A stretch of 64,000 nucleotides of DNA from MKSF01 sp037190225 (lineage in GTDB: Bacteria > Bacteroidota > Bacteroidia > Chitinophagales > Chitinophagaceae): positions 186,001-250,000 of the forward strand of contig JBBCJL010000003.1 in assembly GCA_037190225.1 (NCBI GenBank), read 5' to 3'. The notes below the pieces were generated by a model that saw only the letters and a program-made list of their open reading frames with translations, was not told where the DNA came from and made no database searches. Positions 1 through 8,289 of this stretch are shown here, one piece after another. Every line of letters starts with the position of its first letter. Positions within the stretch are counted from its first letter, which is position 1. The translations under genes were made by a program, and so were the position numbers.

Positions 1-498
1 GTGCTGCTGGATGTCCGCATGCCTGAAATGGACGGCTACGAGACAGCCGCCTGGCTAACACAGCACAAGCCGGATATTAAGATCCTGGCACTGAGCACTA
101 TGGACGAGGAAACCTCCATTATCAAAATGATCCAGAACGGCGCCAAGGGCTATGTGCTTAAAAATGTAGCTACGGAAGAATTAAAGCGGGCGGTGAGCGA
201 TGTGCTGGAAAAGGGCTTCTACTTCAATGAGCAGGTATCCCAAAAGGTCATCAGCTCTCTGCAGGGCATCCTGAATAACAACTCGACCGTTGCCACCCTG
301 CTGCAATTGAATGAGAACGAAAAGCAGTTCATTCACCTGGCCTGTACGGAAATGAGCTATGCGGAGATCGCAAAGGAGATGAACCTGAGCCCTCGTACCA
401 TTGACGGCTACAGGGATACGCTGTTTGAAAAGTTCGAAGTGAAAACAAGAGTGGGTCTGGTGCTTTTTGCCGTTAAGCACGGTATCGTCACGCTCTGA
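1..498 (+). CDS. LuxR/NarL-type response regulator, 5' end outside window
   Basis: C-terminal part of a two-component response regulator that would bind DNA on phosphorylation. The first visible residues LLDVRMPEMDG are the core of a receiver domain, with the phospho-acceptor Asp at visible residue 4, the Ser/Thr switch at about 32-33 and the conserved Lys at 54. A LuxR-type helix-turn-helix follows at about 105-160 (EMSYAEIAKEMNLSPRTIDG). The GTG at position 1 lies inside the receiver domain, so it cannot be the true start; roughly 50 residues are missing upstream. The partner kinase is not visible. Family assignment is secure; target genes are unknown. Confidence 0.92.
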   Translation: MLLDVRMPEMDGYETAAWLTQHKPDIKILALSTMDEETSIIKMIQNGAKGYVLKNVATEELKRAVSDVLEKGFYFNEQVSQKVISSLQGILNNNSTVATLLQLNENEKQFIHLACTEMSYAEIAKEMNLSPRTIDGYRDTLFEKFEVKTRVGLVLFAVKHGIVTL

Positions 499-529
499 TA
501 CCGGAGCGCGGCATTTCTTTCATCCCCTA

Positions 530-1120
530 CTATTCCAACTCACTATTCAGCTCGCTGTCCTTGACAGGTATGGTGCCTTTCTGCTTATAGATCCTTACCC
601 AGCTGAAATCTTTCGTAGCCTCCAGGTATTCGCCCGTGGTTACCTGCGGACCGTTCTGAATACGGACAGGTGTGGTAGTATAGATCTTTTCCAGCCGCTC
701 GTTATAGAACAGTTCCTGGGTGTACAGCGTATCCTGCTCCTTGGTGATGACCCTGACATTATTCTTGACCACGATATCGCCCGTCTCGGGATAATACCGC
801 GCCCGCTCCGCGGTGAGCACATTTTCCACCACGAGCGCGTCATTGTAAAACTCCACGTACACGCTATCCAGGAAATCAACATAATTCACGGCCCTGTCCT
901 GGTAACGTTCGAAAATATTGCTGTACAGCATCGCTTTGGTATGCCCGGACTGGCTGACATAAAAGGTCACGCCGAAGGCCCGTTCCTTATTGAAATCGGT
1001 ATCATCGGTATCGGGCAGGTCCTCCATCTTATTGGAACAGGAAAACTGTAACAGCGCAGCCACTGAAGCTAAACATAGCTTCAGTGGCTGCGACAGGCTT
1101 ATGGTTAAAGATCGGAACAT
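530..1120 (-). CDS. lptC: LptC-like lipopolysaccharide export lipoprotein
   Basis: Probable LptC, the bitopic/periplasmic part of the Lpt bridge that moves lipopolysaccharide from the inner-membrane ABC transporter to the outer membrane. The 196-residue protein begins with a hydrophobic segment ending in a cysteine at residue 28 (LLQFSC), so it may be a lipoprotein, as is common for LptC in Bacteroidetes. The body has the beta-rich LptC pattern, including VVENVLTAERARYYPETGDI and LYTQELFYNERLEKIYT, where alternating strands build the jellyroll groove. It is the last gene of a leftward group behind coaX and an outer membrane protein. lptE is divergently placed only 2.3 kb away, which supports a role in LPS export. 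Confidence 0.82.
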   Translation of the reverse strand: MFRSLTISLSQPLKLCLASVAALLQFSCSNKMEDLPDTDDTDFNKERAFGVTFYVSQSGHTKAMLYSNIFERYQDRAVNYVDFLDSVYVEFYNDALVVENVLTAERARYYPETGDIVVKNNVRVITKEQDTLYTQELFYNERLEKIYTTTPVRIQNGPQVTTGEYLEATKDFSWVRIYKQKGTIPVKDSELNSELE

Positions 1121-1153
1121 TATTGTCAGTTACTCCTTATCCCCGGACGTGCA

Positions 1154-2515
1154 TTATTCGAATTTGCGTTTCTTGAACCACAGATCATTAAAGTTGAAGC
1201 CGAGGGTGAATTTGAAATACCGGTTGGTGTAGGCTACTGCATTGGCGGGAGAGCCGTTGCTGGCGGTACCTATATCAAAGGTCGTATTGAGCAGCCCTGT
1301 ACCATAGTTACCATACGATCTGAATAAGGGCAATCCAATAGAGAAAGTCCCCCCGTAGTAATAGACCTGGTTCCCCAGCACCGCGTAATCAGTACCGTAA
1401 TAAGCGCCCAGGCGGAACACGATATTATTTAAAAAGATATTCTCCGTAGCCTCCGGGTTAGCCATCATCTCTCCCCCTATACCCAGCCTGTATGTGCTGG
1501 CCGCTACGCCTGACCGGTCATTATTAAAGGAGTATTCGCTCCATTTGGTGGTCCTGAAATCCACCCCGGCGTTCCAGTGTCCGGATCGTCCCACATGCAC
1601 ACCCAGGCTCAGCTCGGATGGTAAGGTGAGCTTTCCTTTGGCATCCCTGACGCTCAGCGAATGCATGGTATCTACAGGATCCGTGGTCACGCTGCTGCCG
1701 CTGGCCGCATATTGGTACTGCATCGCATAAAAATCCCTGTAAGTATTCAGGTTGGTCTTCAGGTCATAGGCGGCGCCGAGCTGCAGGTAATAGCGGTCTT
1801 TGAAAGTATGCTGATAAAGGGCGCCCAGCTGGAACTGTAAGCCCCTGATGGTATTGACGCTGTAAAATTCAGAATTGGTATAGCTCGGGTTGATCAGGTA
1901 CACGCTCTCTATGGCAGAGCTGTTCAGGATGCTGCCAAAAATATAATTGGCATTCAGCCCCAGAGCGAATCCCTTGTACTTAAAAGCGCCTCCCAGATAC
2001 AGATCATGAAGGGCCCCGTAGCCGTAATACATCCGGTTGACCGTATCCAGCCCGGCAATGACGTCCCGCTGCGCGGCATCATAATATACCGTGCTCTTGG
2101 GATGGTACCCGAAGCTGAGACCGAAATACTTGCCGGCAGGAATGGCGAATGCGATGCTGTTGATGGTGTACGTGCTGGACTTCAGGGAATTATCATTCAG
2201 GAATATATTATTGGAATAGGCCTGCACGCTCAGATCAAAGGTGGTGATCTTTGTAAACCCGTAGGTGGCGGGGTTCATCTTATTGATAGCGTAAGGATTA
2301 TTATATGCGGTAGCAATGCCTCCCATACCTTTGATCATACTATTGGACGGGTCCAGCCAGTTCCCGACCCCGATCCTGGATAAAGGGCTGTTTGCCAGTC
2401 CCGTCTTAGGACCATTCTCCCCGATGATCACCCGGGAAGGCTGTGCAAGAACATTGTTGAATCCCGCAGTAGATACCGCGGCCAGAAGTATTGCTATCCG
2501 AATTTTATTTAGCAT
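1154..2515 (-). CDS. Outer membrane beta-barrel protein, FadL/PorV-like in style
   Basis: Predicted outer-membrane barrel of 453 residues, function not known. A Sec signal peptide is visible at the N-terminus (IAILLAAVSTAGFNNVLA, cleavage before Gln at about 25). The mature protein has many alternating aromatic strands, an N-terminal plug-like stretch (LSRIGVGNWLDPSNSMIKGMGG, about 44-66, and NMPATYGF-like residues) and ends with phenylalanine-rich strands, as in barrels inserted by Bam. The glycine-rich N-terminal motif resembles Bacteroidetes FadL/PorV-type proteins, but no catalytic or transport motif was found. Its ATG overlaps the end of coaX by 11 bases, so it is co-transcribed with coaX and probably with lptC. 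Confidence 0.75.
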   Translation of the reverse strand: MLNKIRIAILLAAVSTAGFNNVLAQPSRVIIGENGPKTGLANSPLSRIGVGNWLDPSNSMIKGMGGIATAYNNPYAINKMNPATYGFTKITTFDLSVQAYSNNIFLNDNSLKSSTYTINSIAFAIPAGKYFGLSFGYHPKSTVYYDAAQRDVIAGLDTVNRMYYGYGALHDLYLGGAFKYKGFALGLNANYIFGSILNSSAIESVYLINPSYTNSEFYSVNTIRGLQFQLGALYQHTFKDRYYLQLGAAYDLKTNLNTYRDFYAMQYQYAASGSSVTTDPVDTMHSLSVRDAKGKLTLPSELSLGVHVGRSGHWNAGVDFRTTKWSEYSFNNDRSGVAASTYRLGIGGEMMANPEATENIFLNNIVFRLGAYYGTDYAVLGNQVYYYGGTFSIGLPLFRSYGNYGTGLLNTTFDIGTASNGSPANAVAYTNRYFKFTLGFNFNDLWFKKRKFE

Positions 2516-3233
2516 TATATAATAATATTGAATTGAGCCCTTTCAGTTGCAAATTAGCATCGGCAAAGGTCGTGTTTTTTAATTTCCTACCCAAAATACT
2601 TGCATCCCCCCCTGTTAAGAACACATTAATATCTTTGAACTGTTCCTTATAGGCATTGATGAAGCCGTCTATCTCAAATGCAACCCCGTTAATGACACCG
2701 GAACGGATGCTGCTTTCCGTATCATAGCCCAGCAGCGTGGTATCACCGGGAGCGTCCACCAGCGGCAGCTTATCGGTAAATTCGTTCAGGGCCCTGAGGC
2801 GCAGCCCGATACCCGGGGTAATATTACCGCCCCTGAAAGTACGGTTGCTTGTCAGCACGTTATAGGTCACAGCAGTACCAACGCTGATAACTAAATTATT
2901 ATTGTGAGGGTAGGCCTGAAATGCGGCGGCCACCAGGGCCAGACGATCCATACCCAGGGAGGCGGAGGTCAGGTAGGCATTCAGGAACGGCACCGGCGTT
3001 TCCGGCCTCAGCACCATGCACCGGGTATGCTCCTGCAGGTGCTGCTTTATGGCGCTGCCCCTGTCCACTACACTGCAAATAATCGACATGGTCACATTAT
3101 AGTCCTCAATGATCCGGAGGATATCCGGGGATTCATCATACGCTATCCTCCAGTCCTGCAATAATCTTTCATTTTCGAACACGCCTATCTTAATGGCGGT
3201 ATTCCCGAAATCAATGGCTAAATTTCTGCTCAT
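2505..3233 (-). CDS. coaX: Type III pantothenate kinase
   Basis: Phosphorylates pantothenate in the first step of coenzyme A synthesis. The 242-residue protein has the acetate/sugar kinase/Hsp70 fold signature of CoaX: phosphate-1 motif DFGNT at 8-12, GMDRL at 94-98, a GTAVTYN segment at 119-125 and GGNITPG at 135-141. The length is typical of type III enzymes. The aspartate that often precedes GTA in the family (DxGTA) is replaced here by Ser (SVGTA), a variation worth noting, although the overall match is strong. It is the first gene of the leftward group that continues into an outer membrane protein and lptC. Confidence 0.9.
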   Translation of the reverse strand: MSRNLAIDFGNTAIKIGVFENERLLQDWRIAYDESPDILRIIEDYNVTMSIICSVVDRGSAIKQHLQEHTRCMVLRPETPVPFLNAYLTSASLGMDRLALVAAAFQAYPHNNNLVISVGTAVTYNVLTSNRTFRGGNITPGIGLRLRALNEFTDKLPLVDAPGDTTLLGYDTESSIRSGVINGVAFEIDGFINAYKEQFKDINVFLTGGDASILGRKLKNTTFADANLQLKGLNSILLYNAK

Positions 3234-3351
3234 GTTATTATTCTTTTAACAGTAAAAGCGATGAAAATACAAAAAAATCACCATAGTAATAATCCTTCCC
3301 TTAAAAAGATGAAAAAAAACCGGTGTGCGGCAGGGTAAGCTTTATTTACTA

Positions 3352-3359
3352 TAACTTTG
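3352..3359 (+). promoter_or_regulatory. Bacteroidetes-type -7 box upstream of lptE
   Basis: TAACTTTG matches the phylum consensus TAnnTTTG and lies 31 bases before the ATG of lptE at 3391. No good TTG was seen at the -33 position, so support rests on the -7 box and its position in a divergent intergenic gap. Confidence 0.5.
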
Positions 3360-3390
3360 TACCTTGTCCCTTTCTAATTCTGAGCGGTTT

Positions 3391-3903
3391 ATGAAACTAT
3401 CCAAATACCTGTTCCCCTTATTGCTGCTGCTGCTTTTGCTGCCGGCATCGGGCTGCCGTTTCCCGTACAGCTTCACCGGCGCCAGCATACAGGGCAAGAC
3501 CATCAATATCTATACTTTTGAGAACCGGGCACCCAACATTGTACCAACGCTGGCACCCACCATTTCCGAAAAGGTAAGGAACAAGATACTGTCACAGACC
3601 GGGCTCGCTCCCAAGAATACGGACGATGTGGACTATATTATAAAGTCCGCCATTACCGGCTACAACGTGACCATATCCGGTATGCAGGGCGCTACCCAGG
3701 CCTCGCAGAACCGGCTTACGATCAGCCTGGAAGTGGAATTTATCAATAAGCTGGATGAGAAGCAGAATTTCAGGCAGACCTTTTCCAGGTTCGCGGACTT
3801 CCAGGCCTCGCAGCAGCTCCAGAGCGTGGAAAATACCCTGATCGAAGAGATATGCAACCAGCTTTCAGAAGATATTTTCAACAAAGCATTTGTGAATTGG
3901 TAA
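3391..3903 (+). CDS. lptE: LptE-like LPS assembly lipoprotein
   Basis: Probable LptE, the lipoprotein that plugs LptD in the outer membrane during LPS insertion. The ATG at 3391 is preferred over an upstream TTG at 3364 because it directly starts a lipoprotein signal: MKLSKYLFP, a leucine run, and then the lipobox with the lipidated cysteine in PASGCRF. The mature part matches the Bacteroidetes LptE pattern: YSFTGASI, IYTFENRAP, LAPTISEKVRNKI, and a C-terminal helix with LIEEICNQLSEDIFNKAFVNW-like residues. Length is 170 residues. It opens a rightward run that continues with an unassigned TPR-like gene and secG, an order common in this phylum. Confidence 0.82.
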   Translation: MKLSKYLFPLLLLLLLLPASGCRFPYSFTGASIQGKTINIYTFENRAPNIVPTLAPTISEKVRNKILSQTGLAPKNTDDVDYIIKSAITGYNVTISGMQGATQASQNRLTISLEVEFINKLDEKQNFRQTFSRFADFQASQQLQSVENTLIEEICNQLSEDIFNKAFVNW

Positions 3904-3954
3904 CTTTTAGGCTATTTTTACGAACCTCATTTTTTGTTATAAACTCATAGTACC

Positions 3955-4758
3955 TTGATAACCGCTTCAAAATTATCGGCCCTGCTCCAGCATCCTGCCG
4001 GCATCCACGGGTATGACAGCGTTGCTGTAGAGAAATGGGTAAAAGAATATCCTTTTTTCAGCCTGTTCCAGTATATCCGGGCCCTGAAGACAGACCCGTC
4101 CGCGGATCTTGCCACGCTCAGGCAATTATACCCGGCACACCCTGTGCTGCTGTACCTGCTGAAGCAGAACAGCAGCAGCAGCTACCATTATAAGGATGTA
4201 AGCATCCCGGAAACAGCGGCAGCAGATACCGGGGAAGCGGCTGCAAAATTCAACGATCCCGTAGACGAAATATTATTCTCCGGCAGCCATACGCCCGATT
4301 ACTTCCCTCCCTCGGAGGTATCCGAAGATATCCCGGAGGACATCCCGATGGTGCTGCACGCCGCCGACCCGGAACAGGCGACAGCAGAGGACGAGGAGCA
4401 TATGGCGCTGATGCGTGTCATGTCATTTGCGGAATGGCTCAGCTTCCTGTCCCACAAGAACAAAAAGGAAAAAGCGGAAGAGGAAAGCCGGCGGCATCTC
4501 AAAGCGATGTGGCAGAAGGAAAAGCTGGCCAAGGCCATGGAAGATGAGACCGATGAGATCCCCGAAACGGTATTCAATATGGCCGTCAACTCCCTGAATG
4601 CCCCTGAAGACATCATGAACGAGTCCATGGCAGAGGTATATGTGCGGCAGCACAAGTACGCGAAAGCCATTGAAATATACCAAAAATTAAGTTTGTTGTA
4701 TCCAGAAAAAAGTACTTATTTTGCATCAAAGATTGAAAAAATAAAAAAAGAAATATAA
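3955..4758 (+). CDS. TPR-like protein of unknown function between lptE and secG
   Basis: A 267-residue protein that I cannot name. The only possible start in frame is a TTG at 3955; an in-frame stop lies just upstream, at 3940. The N-terminal half (about 1-75) is a compact helical segment with EKWVKEYPFFSLFQYIRALK. The middle (80-150) is acidic and probably disordered, and a charged helix follows with KNKKEKAEEES. The last 40 residues look like one tetratricopeptide repeat (VRQHKYAKAIEIYQKLSLLYP), which suggests protein-protein contacts. It ends 9 bases before secG, so the two are probably translated from one message. Confidence 0.7.
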   Translation: MITASKLSALLQHPAGIHGYDSVAVEKWVKEYPFFSLFQYIRALKTDPSADLATLRQLYPAHPVLLYLLKQNSSSSYHYKDVSIPETAAADTGEAAAKFNDPVDEILFSGSHTPDYFPPSEVSEDIPEDIPMVLHAADPEQATAEDEEHMALMRVMSFAEWLSFLSHKNKKEKAEEESRRHLKAMWQKEKLAKAMEDETDEIPETVFNMAVNSLNAPEDIMNESMAEVYVRQHKYAKAIEIYQKLSLLYPEKSTYFASKIEKIKKEI

Positions 4759-4767
4759 TATAATACT

Positions 4768-5073
4768 ATGGTAGAATTCATCATCATACTGATCTTAATC
4801 TTATGTTTTGTCTTAGGCTTTTTCGTACTGGTACAAAAGCCCAAAGGCAGTGGCTTATCCGGCTCGTTCGGATCACTGGGCGCCCAGGTGATGGGGGTAC
4901 AGAAATCCGGCGATACCTTTGAAAAAGGTACCTGGATCCTGATGAGCGTCATAGCGGCATTATGTATTGCTTCTACTATGTTCATCCCTAAAGCGGAGCG
5001 TCCTAAGCAGACGGCCCCACAGGAGCAGACACAGCAACCGCAGAATCAGAATAACCAGCAGGCAGCTAACTAA
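4768..5073 (+). CDS. secG: Preprotein translocase subunit SecG
   Basis: Small membrane subunit of the SecYEG translocon. The 101-residue protein has the SecG layout: a first membrane helix (FIIILILILCFVLGFFVLVQ, about 3-23), the conserved cytoplasmic loop QKPKGSGLSGSFGSLG (about 23-38) and a second helix at about 53-72 (TWILMSVIAALCIASTMFI). The C-terminal tail is rich in Gln/Asn, as is frequent in Bacteroidetes SecG. It follows the TPR-like gene at a gap of 9 bases and is followed by a rho-independent terminator, so it ends the operon. Confidence 0.93.
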   Translation: MVEFIIILILILCFVLGFFVLVQKPKGSGLSGSFGSLGAQVMGVQKSGDTFEKGTWILMSVIAALCIASTMFIPKAERPKQTAPQEQTQQPQNQNNQQAAN

Positions 5074-5108
5074 AGCCGGCCTGTTCCTTTCATATCATTA
5101 TCAGCAGA

Positions 5109-5143
5109 AAGCTCAAAGTGTAGACCATTTTGAGCTTTTTATA
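5109..5143 (+). terminator. Rho-independent terminator after secG
   Basis: Twelve-base stem AAGCTCAAAGTG / CATTTTGAGCTT (one G-T pair) with a five-base loop, then a short T run. It separates secG from lpxH. Confidence 0.75.
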
Positions 5144-5165
5144 TTAGCAAGACGCCGTTTAGCAT

Positions 5166-5945
5166 ATGAATGTACCCCAAGGAAAATATATCTATTTCGC
5201 TTCAGACTTTCACCTGGGCCTGCCGGATTACAAGGCCAGCATCGAAAGAGAACGCTTTATCTGCAAATGGCTGGATGAGATAAAGGAAACAGCGCATACG
5301 ATCTTCCTGGTGGGCGACCTCTTTGATGTCTGGTTCGAATATAAGAATGTCATACCGAAAGGATATACGCGCTTCCTGGGCAAGCTGGCCGAGCTGTCCG
5401 ACAAGGGCATTACCATAGAAATATTTACCGGCAACCACGACCTGTGGATGCGGGATTACTTCCGGCAGGAGCTGGATATACAGGTGCATACCAGCCCGCT
5501 GACCGCCACCTTCAACGGAAAAAAATTCTACATCGCCCACGGCGATGGCCTGGGACCGGGAGATCAGGGGTATAAATTCCTGAAAAAGGTCATGGCCAAC
5601 CGCTTTTCCCAATGGCTGTACAGGAGGATACATCCCGATACCGGCATAAAGATAGCGGACTATTTCAGCAAGAAGGGCCCCAAGCACCTGTCCGGCGACA
5701 ATATCTTCCTGGGAGAAGATAAGGAATGGCTTGTGCTTCACGCCAGGAACATACTGCAACAGGAGCACTTTGATTATTTTATCTTCGGGCACCGACACCT
5801 CGCCCTGACGCTGGACCTCGGCGGCAACGCTACCTATATCAACCTGGGCGACTGGCTGTCCTATAACACCTACGCCGTATTCGATGGTGAAAAGACCGTG
5901 CTGAGATCCTACCCGGACAATTTACCCTACCGCCAACCTTTCTAA
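5166..5945 (+). CDS. lpxH: UDP-2,3-diacylglucosamine diphosphatase, LpxH family
   Basis: Calcineurin-like metallophosphoesterase that removes UMP from UDP-2,3-diacylglucosamine to give lipid X in lipid A synthesis. The dinuclear metal-site motifs are all visible: DFH at 14-16, GD at 50-51 (VGDLFD), GNHD at 89-92, H at 115 in AHGDGLG, and GHRH near residue 208. Length is 259 residues, close to LpxH. The ATG at 5166 (MNVPQGKYIYFASDFH) fits the usual family start. It lies among other envelope genes (lptE, secG). Bacteroidetes carry several LpxH-like paralogues, so the exact substrate is inferred. Confidence 0.83.
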   Translation: MNVPQGKYIYFASDFHLGLPDYKASIERERFICKWLDEIKETAHTIFLVGDLFDVWFEYKNVIPKGYTRFLGKLAELSDKGITIEIFTGNHDLWMRDYFRQELDIQVHTSPLTATFNGKKFYIAHGDGLGPGDQGYKFLKKVMANRFSQWLYRRIHPDTGIKIADYFSKKGPKHLSGDNIFLGEDKEWLVLHARNILQQEHFDYFIFGHRHLALTLDLGGNATYINLGDWLSYNTYAVFDGEKTVLRSYPDNLPYRQPF

Positions 5946-5960
5946 CCTCACTTATACGAT

Positions 5961-6458
5961 ATGTCAAAAACACTTATTATCATACGGCACGGTAAAGCTG
6001 AAGATGGCTTTGACAAAAAGGATATCGACCGCAGGCTCACATCACGGGGAATCCGGCAGGCGCACCACAACGGCAGCACCCTACGGCAGCGGCACATACA
6101 TCCCGACCTGCTGCTGCACAGCAGCGCGTCCAGGACCACTGAAACGGCCGGTATCATAAAGGAATATATACAAGGTGAAAATATGCGTGTATTTTCCACA
6201 CCGAATTTGTACCTTTGCCCGTCGTCAAAAATCCTGGATGAGCTGGTAGCCCATGCTAAGGATACCGATCATACCGTGATCCTTGTAGGCCACAACAGCG
6301 GTCTTTCCGATTTTTACAACCAGATCCTGCCCGGCAGCCTGTACTATAACCTCTCTACCTGTGAAATGGCTGTAATATCACTGAATATCAGGTCCTGGGC
6401 AGACCTGTATGATACATACAAGGCACAATTGCTAAGCATAGAAAAACCAAACAAATAA
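5961..6458 (+). CDS. SixA-type histidine phosphatase
   Basis: Single-domain phosphohistidine phosphatase of the histidine phosphatase superfamily. The RHG active-site motif is at 9-11 (IIIRHGKAED), a SSASRTTETA segment carrying the conserved Arg follows at about 53-62, and the second catalytic His is in VGHNSG at about 113. The length of 165 residues fits SixA-like proteins, which in E. coli act on phosphohistidine in phosphorelays. It lies 15 bases after lpxH and 12 bases before the kinase-RapZ fusion gene, so the three may form a transcription unit. The substrate in this organism is unknown. Confidence 0.85.
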   Translation: MSKTLIIIRHGKAEDGFDKKDIDRRLTSRGIRQAHHNGSTLRQRHIHPDLLLHSSASRTTETAGIIKEYIQGENMRVFSTPNLYLCPSSKILDELVAHAKDTDHTVILVGHNSGLSDFYNQILPGSLYYNLSTCEMAVISLNIRSWADLYDTYKAQLLSIEKPNK

Positions 6459-6470
6459 TATACGGATACC

Positions 6471-7937
6471 GTGAAAGACATACATAAACATTTTGAACAG
6501 TTCAGGATACTTTACAGCAAAACATTTGATCTCGATCTGACCGATATCCATTCCCTGCCGCTTTCAGGATCGGACAGGAAATATTTCCGGCTGACAGACG
6601 AAAAAGGAAAAACCTCGATAGGAACTTACAGCACAGACCGTAACGAAACCAATTCTTTTCTATACTTCTCCAGGGTCTTTAAAAAGCACCAGCTGGCTGT
6701 ACCCGAGATATATGTTACCTCCGGCGATAAGAAATACTATATACAGGAAGATGTGGGCGCCGTCAGCCTGCTGGAAATATTGCAGCAGGAAGGCTATACG
6801 GAACGCGTTAAGAACCTGTACAAAAAAGCCATTGACGGGCTGGTAAGGTTCCACTGGCAGGCCAGCAAGGAGATAGACTATACCTTATGCCACGGGTCCT
6901 CCCAGTTTGACCGCAATGCCATTTTCAGCGATGTGCTCTACTTCAAATATTATTTTGCCGACCTGCTCAAGGTAGAATACGACAAGAACCTGTTGCTGGA
7001 AGAGTTCAATGAGGCCTCCAAGAACCTGGCTTCCCAGAAGCCCCAGGCGTTCATGTACCGAGATTTCCAGTCCAGGAATATCCTGGTCAGGGACGAAGAG
7101 GTACACTTTATAGATTTCCAGGGCGGCATGCAGGGCTTACCGCAATACGACATCGCATCCATGCTGTGGCAGGCCAAGGCACAGCTACCGGACGAATGGA
7201 AGAACGACCTGCTGAACTACTATTTTGAAGCGCTGAAATTGCTGCCAGAAAGGCCCAATTTCGATGAGACCACCTTCAGGCGCGTGTACCTGGACTGTGT
7301 GCTGCTCCGCATCATGCAGACACTGGGCGCTTATGGATTCAGGGGACTCTACGAGAAAAAGCCCCATTTCCTGAGCAGCATATATCCTGCTCTCCTGCAG
7401 CTGAAGAGCTTTCTGAACACCTGGCCGCACCTGCCCGCCTCCAACGAGCTGCGGAAATTGCTGCTGCAGCTTATCAAACCCGAGATAATAGCCCGGTTTG
7501 AGCCCCGGCAGCTGGATACTGAGAACGTCCGGAAGCTACAGGTGGATATATACAGCTTCAGCTACAAAAAGGGACTACCGGCAGCCAATATACATGGCGG
7601 AGGCTTTGTGTTCGACTGCCGGGGCATCCTGAACCCGGGCAGGGAAGCAAGCTATAAAGCCCAGACCGGTAAGGATATGTCCGTTCAGACCTACCTGGAG
7701 ACGCAGACGGACATGCCTAAATTCCTGGAAGGTGTATTCAGCGTAGTGGACATCAGCGTGGAAGATTATATCATCCGGGGATTTGACAACCTGCAGATCT
7801 CCTTCGGCTGCACCGGCGGCCAGCACAGGTCGGTCTATGCCGCGGAGCAGACCAAAAAGCACCTGGAAAGCAAGTATGGCGTACAGGTCAGTATCATCCA
7901 CCTGGAACAGGAGGCCAATGACCTGACCAGGAGATAA
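6471..7937 (+). CDS. APH-like sugar kinase fused to a RapZ C-terminal domain
   Basis: A 488-residue two-domain protein beginning at GTG 6471. Residues about 20-330 are an aminoglycoside-phosphotransferase-like kinase of the kind that includes the cell-wall sugar kinase AmgK: a Brenner-type catalytic segment MYRDFQSRNILV near 197 and the DFG-equivalent HFIDFQGG near 213. Residues about 350-488 match the RapZ C-terminal domain: GGGFVFDCRGILNPGRE and FGCTGGQHRSVY, the latter a phosphate-binding GCTGGxHRS loop. RapZ in E. coli senses glucosamine-6-phosphate. The fusion therefore suggests a role in amino-sugar or cell-wall precursor metabolism, but the substrate is inferred. The gene follows a histidine phosphatase and is closed by a terminator. 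Confidence 0.85.
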   Translation: MKDIHKHFEQFRILYSKTFDLDLTDIHSLPLSGSDRKYFRLTDEKGKTSIGTYSTDRNETNSFLYFSRVFKKHQLAVPEIYVTSGDKKYYIQEDVGAVSLLEILQQEGYTERVKNLYKKAIDGLVRFHWQASKEIDYTLCHGSSQFDRNAIFSDVLYFKYYFADLLKVEYDKNLLLEEFNEASKNLASQKPQAFMYRDFQSRNILVRDEEVHFIDFQGGMQGLPQYDIASMLWQAKAQLPDEWKNDLLNYYFEALKLLPERPNFDETTFRRVYLDCVLLRIMQTLGAYGFRGLYEKKPHFLSSIYPALLQLKSFLNTWPHLPASNELRKLLLQLIKPEIIARFEPRQLDTENVRKLQVDIYSFSYKKGLPAANIHGGGFVFDCRGILNPGREASYKAQTGKDMSVQTYLETQTDMPKFLEGVFSVVDISVEDYIIRGFDNLQISFGCTGGQHRSVYAAEQTKKHLESKYGVQVSIIHLEQEANDLTRR

Positions 7938-7958
7938 GAAAAGATAACAAAATGAAGT

Positions 7959-7994
7959 ACCCATCTGCATATCAGCACTGCAGGTGGGTCTTTT
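7959..7994 (+). terminator. Terminator after the kinase-RapZ gene
   Basis: Eleven-base stem ACCCATCTGCA / TGCAGGTGGGT (one G-T pair), nine-base loop, then CTTTT. Confidence 0.75.
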
Positions 7995-8127
7995 AGTATA
8001 ATGCTACTCCAAAGCGCAGGTCATGATGAGCCTGACGATCCTTCGGCAAGCTGGTATCACCGACAACAGTAGCAAAGATGACGGAACGCACGCTGACAGT
8101 AAACGGTTGAAAGCATTGATTAAAGGC

Positions 8128-8160
8128 CAGGCAAAACAAATGTTTGCCCGGTTTTTTTTC
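8128..8160 (+). terminator. Second hairpin with T8 tract
   Basis: GGCAAAACA / TGTTTGCC form a stem with one bulged A, followed by CGG and eight T residues. It looks like a rho-independent terminator of an unseen or remnant transcript. Confidence 0.55.
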
Positions 8161-8170
8161 ATTACATTTG
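8142..8170 (+). promoter_or_regulatory. Promoter for the CPBP gene
   Basis: TTTG at 8142-8145 and TACATTTG at 8163-8170 are 17 bases apart and match the Bacteroidetes -33/-7 consensus (TTTG, then TAnnTTTG). It partly overlaps the preceding terminator-like hairpin. The CPBP start is about 120 bases downstream. Confidence 0.5.
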
Positions 8171-8289
8171 TAAACAGCTGCCACCAGGAGCCGGGGACAC
8201 TATACGGACTGATGCCCCGCCTTTAAACTTCCCGAGACCTTTTCCGATGAGCTCGGCCCCCTCACTTTCAGCTATCATTAAAGAACTCA

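Larger units (their letters stand above)
7938..8289. other. Intergenic region with two terminators and a promoter
   Basis: This 352-base stretch has no convincing gene. It holds a terminator just behind the kinase-RapZ gene, a second hairpin followed by eight T residues at about 8128-8160, and a promoter-like TTTG/TACATTTG pair that would serve the CPBP gene. A 67-codon open frame at 8023-8226 has no family features and overlaps the terminator, so it is not called. Confidence 0.6.

Noticed and set aside
467..1051. Long plus-strand open frame opposite lptC
   Set aside because: It is the antisense shadow of lptC; it has no signal, domain or start context, and codon composition follows the opposite gene.
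8023..8226. 67-codon frame between the kinase-RapZ and CPBP genes
   Set aside because: Overlaps a T8 terminator and the CPBP promoter; no family features.
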